Source: Xenopus tropicalis (lineage: Eukaryota; Chordata; Amphibia; Anura; Pipidae). Taken from it: 64,000 nt of DNA. Location: the NCBI RefSeq assembly GCF_000004195.4, contig NC_030680.2:148183045-148247044 (forward strand), given 5' to 3'. Positions 56,764 to 64,000 of this stretch are shown piece by piece. The position numbers and the translations under genes are program-made. Each line of letters starts with the position of its first letter. Within the stretch, counting starts at the first letter, position 1. The notes beneath the pieces were generated by a model. That model had not been told where the DNA came from. It did not search any database and saw only the letters and a program-made list of their open reading frames with translations.

Positions 56764-59046
56764 GGGGCACATTTACTTACCCACGAACGGGTCAAATGTG
56801 TCCGATTGCGTTTTTTTTGTAATGATCGGTATTTGGTGATTTTTCGGAAAATTGTCACGACTTTTTCGTTGCCATTCCGAATGTTGCGCAAAATTTGGCG
56901 ATTTTTTCCATAGCGTTACTATTTGCGCGAAAAGTCGCGACTTTTTCGTAGACTTCGCACCGAGTACGAAAGATTCGGATTCATTCAAGCTTCAGTATGG
57001 TGACTTTCCTTGGGCCGGGTTGGAGCTGCAGAGTGCCATTGAGCCCTATGGGAGGCTTTCCTTGGGCCGGGTTGGAGCTGCAGAGTGCCATTGAGCCCTA
57101 TGGGAGGCTTTCCTTGGGCCGGGTTGGAGCTGCAGAGTGCCATTGAGCCCTATGGGAGACTTTCCTTGGGCCGGGTTGGAGCTGCAGAGTGCCATTGAGC
57201 CCTATGGGAGACTTTCCTTGGGCCGGGTTGGAGCTGCAGAGTGCCATTGAGCCCTATGGGAGACTTTCCTTGGGCCAGGTTGGAGCTGCAGAGTGCCATT
57301 GAGCCCTATGGGAGACTTTCCTTAGGCCGGGTTGGAGCTGCAGAGTGCCATTGAGCCCTATGGGAGACTTTCCTTGGGCCGGGTTGGAGCTGCAGAGTGC
57401 CATTGAGCCCTATGGGAGACTTTCCTTGGGCCAGGTTGGAGCTGCAGAGTGCCATTGAGCCCTATGGAAGACTTTCCTTGGGCCGGGTTGGAGCTGCAGA
57501 GTGCCATTGAGCCCTATGGGAGACTTTCCTTGGGCCGGGTTGGAGCTGCAGAGTGCCATTGAGCCCTATGGGAGACTTTCCTTGGGCCGGGTTGGAGCTG
57601 CAGAGTGCCATTGAGCCCTATGGGAGACTTTCCTTGGGCCGGGTTGGAGCCGCAGAGTGCCATTGAGCCCTATGGGAGACTTTCCTTGGGCCGGGTTGGA
57701 GCTGCAGAGTGCCATTGAGCCCTATGGGAGACTTTCCTTGGGCCGGGTTGGAGCTGCAGAGTGCCATTGAGCCCTATGGGAGACTTTCCTTGGGCCGGGT
57801 TGGAGCTGCAGAGTGCCATTGAGCCCTATGGGAGACTTTCCTTGGGCCGGGTTGGAGCTGCAGAGTGCCATTGAGCCCTATGGGGGGCTTTCCTTGGGCC
57901 GGGTTGGAGCTGCAGAGTGCCATTGAGCCCTATGGGAGACTTTCCTTGGGCCGGGTTGGAGCTGCAGAGTGCCATTGAGCCCTATGTGAGACTTTCCTTG
58001 GGCCAGGTTGGAGCTGCAGAGTGCCATTGAGCCCTATGGGAGACTTTCCTTGGGCCGGGTTGGAGCTGCAGAGTGCCATTGAGCCCTATGGGAGACTTTC
58101 CTTGGGCCGGGTTGGAGCTGCATAGTGCCATTGAGCCCTATGGGAGACTTCCCTTGGGCCAGGTTGGAGCTGCAGAGTGCCATTGAGCCCTATGGGAGAC
58201 TTTCCTTGGGCCGGGTTGGAGCTGCAGAGTGCCATTGAGCCCTATGGGAGACTTTCCTTGGGCCGGGTTGGAGCTGCAGAGTGCCATTGAGCCCTATGGG
58301 AGACTTTCCTTGGGCCGGGTTGGAGCTGCAGAGTGCCATTGAGCCCTATGGGAGACTTTCCTTGGGCCGGGTTGGAGCTGCAGAGTGCCATTGAGCCCTA
58401 TGGGAGACTTTCCTTGGGCCGGGTTGGAGCTGCAGAGTGCCATTGAGCCCTATGGGAGACTTTCCTTGGGCCGGGTTGGAGCTGCAGAGTGCCATTGAGC
58501 CCTATGGGAGGCTTTCCTTGGGCCGGGTTGGAGCTGCAGAGTGCCATTGAGCCCTATAGGAGACTTTCCTTGGGTCGGGTTGGAGCTGCAGAGTGCCATT
58601 GAGCCCTATGGGAGACTTTCCTTGGGCCGGGTTGGAGCTGCAGAGTGCCATTGAGCCCTATAGGAGACTTTCCTTGGGTCGGGTTGGAGCTGCAGAGTGC
58701 CATTGAGCCCTATGGGAGACTTTCCTTGGGCCGGGTTGGAGCTGCAGGGTGCCATTGAGTCCTATGGGAGGCTTCCAAAATCATGCTAAGTCTGAAAGTT
58801 TCGCCCGCTGCTTACGAGCGCTCAATACGAAAAAGTCGCGACAAGATACGAGCGCATCGTAATGGCTACGAAAAAACTCGCGTTTTTTTCGCGCAAATCG
58901 TATTGGTAACGTAAAAGTCACGACAATTTTCCGAAAAGTCGTAAAGGTGCTGAAAAAATTGCAACAAATACGAAAAAGTCGCAAAATGTTCGTTTTCCAA
59001 TCGGAATTTTTCCAATTCGGATTCGTGGGTTAGTAAATGTGCCCCC
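56764..59046. mobile_element. Harbinger-like MITE carrying the 52-bp satellite
   Basis: The left end GGGGCACATTTACTTACCCA and the right end TGGGTTAGTAAATGTGCCCC are inverted repeats with one mismatch. Flanks are TAA on the left and CAA on the right, consistent with a three-base TAA target duplication with one change. Both arms are long, CG-rich inverted sequences with GACTTTTTCG, TTTTCGGAAAATTGTC and related motifs and their complements. Between the arms lies the 34-copy 52-bp array. Confidence 0.82.
56995..58772 (+). repeat. 52-bp satellite, about 34 copies, inside a MITE
   Basis: The unit is GGGAGACTTTCCTTGGGCCG, GGTTGGAGCTGCAGAGTGCC, ATTGAGCCCTAT. Units are almost identical over 1.78 kb, with rare changes (GGGCCAGG, GGGTCGGG, GGGAGG). 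Each holds a PstI site CTGCAG. The high identity suggests recent expansion or strong homogenisation. Confidence 0.97.
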
Positions 59047-59289
59047 AAGTCAACAAAAAAAATTATTTAAACACTAATTAAACCCAGTGGTACTGTTTTT
59101 GCTCTAATAAGGATTAATTATATCTTAGTGGGAATCAAGACAAGGTACTGTTTTATTATTACAGAGAAAAAGGAAATCATTTTTAAAAATTTGAATTATT
59201 TGGTTGAAATGGAGTCCATGGGAGATGGCCTTCCGTAATTCGGAACTTTCTGGATAATGGGTTTCCGGATAAGGGGTCCAATACCAGTA

Positions 59290-61005
59290 CTACTTTGTAC
59301 AGTGATGTGGGGGGCTGATATTTTGTTACTTTCTGCAGCTGGTCCTTAAACTATAACTCTCAGGATCTCTTAGGGTTTCTGAGAGTTGTAGTTAAACACA
59401 CCCTTATAGGTGTTAGGATTTGGGACCACTTTTTGGGCAAATGGTTTTGGTGGGGCAGGATGCCTGTGTGTTAAGCCCTCAGGTCTGCAGTTTGGGCTGT
59501 CACCACTAGTTCCAGACAGTTAGGAAGTATATCAAAATCCAGGGAAATTTCACATAAAACGAATATTTCATACGTATTGGGTTCAGCCGTTGGCAAGTAG
59601 AAATGTGGTGGGTGCTGAGAGCTTTAGTTCAGCAGCTGAAGGGCTGCAGTTTCTGCCACACTTAAATCAAGTCTTTCCCTGCTGCTGCCATTTTGTCTTG
59701 CTCTCCCCCCCACTGTTGTTCAACCTACACGCTCGAGCTGGTTATCTCTATACGCTGGTAAATGCCACAGGGCCTGCTGTAAGTGCCACAGACCTGTGCT
59801 TTATACTGGGCCTGGGTGGGGCAGTTTGAGCCTTTGTTTATTTTGGGCCCTGCCATACATCGTACGAAACAAAGTGCGTGTATGGTGAGAGGCGACCGAT
59901 ATCTAGTATGATGTTGAGAGTTCTATTCTGAGACAGTTTGCAGTTGGTCTTCATTATTTATTACTGGTAGTTTTTTTTAATTATTTTACTTTTTGTTCTG
60001 CAGCTCTCCAGTTTGGAATTTCCGTGGTTATCTGGTTGCTAGGGTGTAATTTACCTTAGTAACCAGTAAGTGGTTTGAGAGATATATGAGTAGTAGAAAG
60101 AAAAGTAATAAATAGTAACAATAACAATAAAACTGGAGCCACGCAGAGCAGTAGTTTTTTGGTTGCCGGGGTCAGTGTCCCCCATTTAAAAGCTGAAAAT
60201 AACGCAAGGTGGTGGCGCTGTTCTATTGTCCTCTACGGCACAATTTGCTGCCAGCAGGTGAAGAGAGGTATTGCAGTTGCAAGTAAAAATGCTGAATCAT
60301 TATATATGTTTAATCATTATATAATTTATGTTTTGGGGATGACTAAAAGCAAGTGATGCTTTGCCATAATAGAGTGAAACTGCAACATCCAAAATACCCC
60401 ACAAAATATGGAAACGGGGTTGGGGGGGGATGGGCCGTAGTGGTGTGTGGCCTTTTAGAAACAGTCCCCCCGAGTAATGAATGTTTTCCCAGACATGAAG
60501 ACTAGCCAAACAGCATTATAAATCCTTTCTTTCCTAAGAAAACTGAAGAAAATGGTTAAAAACCTTCAAAATAATGTTTTGTTTTCCTGCAGAACCCTTC
60601 ATTTGGCTGTTTGAGTCATTCTAATGGTAGGGGCCCGTGCTAGTGTTAAATTACATCTAATCCACGGCATAAATTCACGGCTAGACGGTTAACTGTTAGC
60701 TGGCCGGGGCACGGGGTGCCGAACTTGCCGTAAACTTTTCTTCCTGTATAGATCAATTGGTTTTGTCAGCAGGATTCTGCATTTGGATTTGAAATGAATC
60801 TGTGCTGTGGGGTTAGTGGGTCCCTATAGCCCTGGGAATCCATCGGGCCAATCTGTGTTGGCGCTTACAGAAAGGTTTAGCCCTGAAGTTTAGCCCCAAG
60901 TTGCAGGTTGGGGGCTGCGGGCTGAGATTTGATTTGATTGGGCCAGAGCAATTAATGCTCATCTTTTTTCTTGGTCAGATCGCCAGCAGGGAAACAATAA
61001 AGAAA
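59290..61005. other. Intronic DNA
   Basis: No gene recognised. A near-perfect hairpin (CTATAACTCTCAG at 59351-59363 with CTGAGAGTTGTAG at 59379-59391) is a common palindromic repeat fragment. The MITE-like fragment at 59920-60200 is listed separately. 60590-60990 is single-copy-like. Confidence 0.4.
59920..60200 (+). mobile_element. Fragment of the Xenopus MITE-like repeat
   Basis: Shares with 62960-63260, in order: 'ttctgagacagttt', 'gcagttggtcttcattattt', 'atctggttgctagggt', 'taaccag', 'aataaaactggagcc' and 'gccggggtcagtgt'. Ends are not preserved. Confidence 0.65.
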
Positions 61006-61852
61006 TACAGGCATGGGATCCCTTATCCGGAAACCCATTATCCAGAAAGTTCCAAATTACGGAAAGGCCATCTCCCATAGACTCCATTATAAGAACATAA
61101 TTCTAATTTTTAAAAATTACTTGATCCCAACTAAGATATAATTACCCCTTATTGGGGGCAGAACAGCCCTATTGGGTTTATTTAATGGTTAAATGATTCC
61201 CTTTTCTCTGTAATAATAAAACAGTACCTGTACTTGATCCCAACTAAGTTATAATTACCCCTTATTGGGGGCAGAACAGCCTTATTGGGTTTATTTAATG
61301 GTTAAATGATTCCCTTTTCTCTGTAATAATAAAACAGTACCTGTACTTGATCCCAACTAAGATATAATTACCCCTTATTGGGGCAGAACAGCCCTATTGG
61401 GTTTATTTAATGGTTAAATGATTCCCTTTTCTCTGTAATAATAAAACAGTACCTGTACTTGATCCCAACTAAGATATAATTACCCCTTATTGGGGGCAGA
61501 ACAGCCCTATTGGGTTTATTTAATGGTTAAATGATTCCCTTTTCTCTGAAATAATAAAACAGTACCTGTACTTGATCCCAACTAAGATATAATTACCCCT
61601 TATTGGGGCAGAACAGCCCTATTTGGTTTATTTAATGGTTAAATGATTCCCTTTTCTCTGTAATAATAAAACAGTACCTGTTCTTGATCCCAAATAAGAT
61701 ATAATTAATCTTTATTGGGGGCAAAACAATCCTATTGGGCTTAAATGATGTTTAAATTATTTTTATGGCATGGAGATCCAAATTACAGAAAGATCCCTTA
61801 TCCGGAAAACCCCAGGTGCCGAGCATTCTGGATAACAGGTCCCATACCTGTG
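61006..61852 (-). mobile_element. TACAGGTATGGGA MITE with six 112-bp internal units, reverse orientation
   Basis: Left end TACAGGCATGGGATCCCTTA and right end GATAACAGGTCCCATACCTG are the reverse-complement arrangement of the other copies. Six modules are marked by CTTGATCCCAA(C/A)TAAG; the last is the most diverged. Confidence 0.9.
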
Positions 61853-62735
61853 CTGTTATGGGAAAACACTATTTTTTGTGGGGGGCCCGGTGGCACGTAT
61901 GTACACCACTGGGCTCCTGTAACCCTCCAGGGGAACTTACTCTGACTCCACAGCAAGAAAATAAAAATTGGAGACCTCTTTCCAAAGTGACTCAGGCCCC
62001 AGTGTTGACGAATCGGCCCCTGATTGCCGGTATGATTTTTATTAATTTCGTTTGTGGTAGGGTCATTGCCAGGCAGACTAGGGAAGGGAAGGTGTTTAAA
62101 GTTGAAGCAACCCATTCCTAACCATTCTATCCCTATGTGCCTCTTGGGGATGCTCCGTAACCCCTGACATTCCATCAGTGTAAGTGGGATCGTTTCTCCA
62201 GGGGGGACTCTGTATGAAATTGGCAGTCAGTGAATTCACTCGCAGGCCTCGGCCTTTTGCCTGAGGAGCGGGTCAAGCTGAAGCCTTACATACAAAGCCG
62301 TGGTACTTATCTCCCAGGGCAACTTAAATCACTTCCCGGCCAATGCCCGTTGCCATCGGCTGACCCCCCCAAGCGACCGGCACAGCCAGTAGGACTAAAT
62401 TCTATTCTCCTTGGTTCTGTTCCAGACGCCCCAGAGCATACGGATCTCAGAACTGGCGCTTACATCACGCTGCTCTCAAATGTTTCATTACCAAATCACA
62501 TCTGATTGTACAAGAGGATATTGTAAAATGTGTAATGCCGAGAGTTCCCCCCGGAGCACAAGTCCTGGCCAAAAGAGTTTTTTTTTTTTTAACAGGGAAC
62601 AAGCATTTTGCTAATTCTATATTGGCTGCTTGGCTTTCAGTGTTCCGGCTGTCGGTGGGTTAATAGCAGAGCCTGGCGGTGCAAACTTAACCACTTGTGT
62701 GCAAGAGCGGTTAACCCAATGTGCTGAAAATAAAA
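61853..62735. other. Intronic DNA
   Basis: No gene recognised. A T homopolymer lies at 62578-62590. Confidence 0.4.
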
Positions 62736-63402
62736 TTAAAGGGGAAGTCACATCAAAACAGGTTCCTTTTTTTGTGAGAGACTATTTACTGGCTAATATT
62801 TTTGACAGGATTTTAATAAAGTTAAGGGTTTTTCCTCACAAAGCAGCAGTCCTACCCTGCTTTATGGCTGACTTATCTATCTATTAACCCCTGCCCTCGG
62901 CGTCTGTCAGTTTAATCACATGACAGTCACTGAAAGTTGTTGCTGTCTGATTCACCCTTAAATCAACTTTTACTGTGATCTAGACAGTGATATTCTGAGA
63001 CAATTTGTAATTGGTTTTCATTTTTTAAATTATTGAGCTTTATGTTTAGCAGCCCTTCAGGTTAGGATTTCAGCAGCTATCTGGTTGCTAGGGTCGTGTT
63101 TACCTTAGCAACCAGGCAGCAGTTTAAATGGAGACTGGAATATGAATAGAAGAGGGACTTTATAAGTAATAAAAAGTAACAATAATTATACTATTGGAAG
63201 CTTACAGAGCAGTATTTTAGCTGCCGGGGTCAGTGACCCCCATTTGACAGCTGGATAGATTTAAACGAGGAACGCAAATAATTAAAAAAACTATAACAAA
63301 TAAATAATGGAGACCAATTGCAAATTTGCTAGGAGTAGGACATACTGTAACATAGGAGACAAGTCTTTTTTCATTTTATAACTTGGTAAATTTGCCCTTT
63401 AA
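62736..63402 (+). mobile_element. T2/Kolobok-like MITE, 667 bp
   Basis: Bounded by TTAAAGGGGAAGTCACATCA at the left and TTTGCCCTTTAA at the right, so TTAA lies at both ends with inverted AAAGGG/CCCTTT termini, as in T2/Kolobok elements. The interior holds a partial copy of the 100-bp satellite unit (GCAGCAGTCCTACCCTGCTT, TATGGCTGA at 62843-62871). It also holds the blocks shared with 9094-9425, 36479-36665 and 59920-60200. No transposase frame. Confidence 0.78.
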
Positions 63403-64000
63403 ATCCTTGGCCTGCTGTTAAATACATTGCGTTGTTTTTCACTTGGCGCAGTGGGAGCGCCGGGGAACGGGTTCATATTGATTTAATGCGAGTCGCAGAG
63501 AAGCGTCGTGTTTCCGTCTGTGAATTTCTGCCCGGGCCCCTCGTTGGGGGAATTCCTGCCAATGAAAGTTAATTTTGCATGTTTAATCGGGGCAGGCATA
63601 AGGGCAGCTTTTATAGTGTGCCATGGCTGGAGGGCTCGGGGGGCGTTTAATAGCTCCGGTGTTGGGGATGTGAGAATGTGCTAAAGAAATCATGGCTACC
63701 CACGGGGGGGATCGGGCTTCAGCCACAAGTGCACCTGAGTGCATTCAGCCCTTACCCAGAAGTCTGTGTGTGGAATGAACCAATGTCAGCAAAGGGGGGG
63801 GTTGATACTCTTGGAGGGCTAATGCCTTTGGAAACTGACAAACTGAGTATTGGGAGAGTACTGGCCTGTGTGAGGGTCTGGGGAGGCAATAAAACACGGG
63901 CAAGGGATTCAAATCAGCAAAGCATGAAAAGAATTCAGTGTTTGAGGTAATGGTCCTTGGGCGGCCGAGGGGTTAGTAACTCTTTGTACCTGCTGCAGCT
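63403..64000. other. Intronic single-copy DNA at the window end
   Basis: No repeat or gene recognised. 63420-63680 has mixed composition with CpGs and AT-rich motifs (GTTAATTTTGCATGTTTAAT) and is a candidate regulatory stretch. Confidence 0.35.

Larger units (their letters stand above)
56675..59289 (+). mobile_element. TACAGGTATGGGA MITE with one internal module, split by a satellite-bearing insertion
   Basis: Left end TACAGGTATGGGACCCGTTA, right end TAAGGGGTCCAATACCAGTA. A single module of the 112-bp type is present (59080-59190: GGAATCAAGACAAGGTACTG). The element is interrupted at its CTAAG/AAGTC junction by 56764-59046; the continuous form of that junction is seen at 50444-50460 and 53150-53163 (ACCTTAAGTCT). 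Confidence 0.88.
12228..64000 (+). other. flnb: flnb intron 1 (continues past the window)
   Basis: From the donor at 12228 to the window end no sequence encoding the expected next filamin segment (the rest of CH1 and CH2) was found in any frame. The first intron of FLNB is also very long in mammals. The intron is packed with the tandem repeats and MITEs listed below; the remaining DNA is single-copy-like. An unrelated gene nested in the intron cannot be excluded, but none is recognisable. Confidence 0.8.

Noticed and set aside
62578..62590. T-run as an RNA polymerase III terminator or SINE tail
   Set aside because: No A/B box promoter, tRNA-like fold or SINE body was found next to it.

Overview
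This is vertebrate nuclear DNA, most likely from a clawed frog (Xenopus, probably X. tropicalis). Two protein-coding pieces can be supported, both on the + strand. Positions 141-233 are the last coding exon of slmap (the tail-anchor transmembrane segment). Positions 11936-12227 are the first coding exon of flnb (filamin B, start of the CH1 actin-binding domain). SLMAP and FLNB are also adjacent and co-directional in human, which supports both calls. The frog assignment rests on dispersed repeats I recognise as typical of Xenopus: the TACAGGTATGGGA inverted-repeat MITE, TTAAAGGGG (T2/Kolobok-like) MITEs, a GGGCTCTGGCACACGGGGAGAT Harbinger-like MITE, and hAT-like elements.

Layout: 1-233 is the end of slmap; 234 to about 2900 is its 3' UTR and flanking DNA with several poly(A) signals; 2.9-11.5 kb is the intergenic region, dominated by three minisatellites (77, 81 and 37 bp units); 11.56-11.94 kb is the flnb promoter and 5' UTR; 12228-64000 is flnb intron 1. 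No further flnb exon is recognisable, so the intron runs past the window.

The window is dominated by tandem repeats. By summing my array coordinates, about 26-27 kb (roughly two fifths) is tandemly repeated DNA, with units of 21, 22, 27, 31, 37, 52, 77, 81, 100, 104, 112 and 133 bp. Several families recur in separate arrays: 104 bp at three sites, 133 bp at four, 100 bp at two (inverted), 77 bp at two. Two large arrays carry higher-order structure (an 8-unit repeat of about 831 bp and a 7-unit repeat of about 924 bp). At least two families lie inside transposon-derived elements, so the main theme is tandem expansion of segments carried by non-autonomous DNA transposons, with nested insertions.

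No bacterial, phage, CRISPR, tRNA or rRNA feature was seen. Most long open frames are by-products of stop-free repeat units. I found no clearly new gene system; the most interesting signals are the satellite-carrying MITEs, the higher-order arrays, a long inverted repeat, and sense-strand arrays of splice-site-like and poly(A)-signal-like motifs in or next to flnb.
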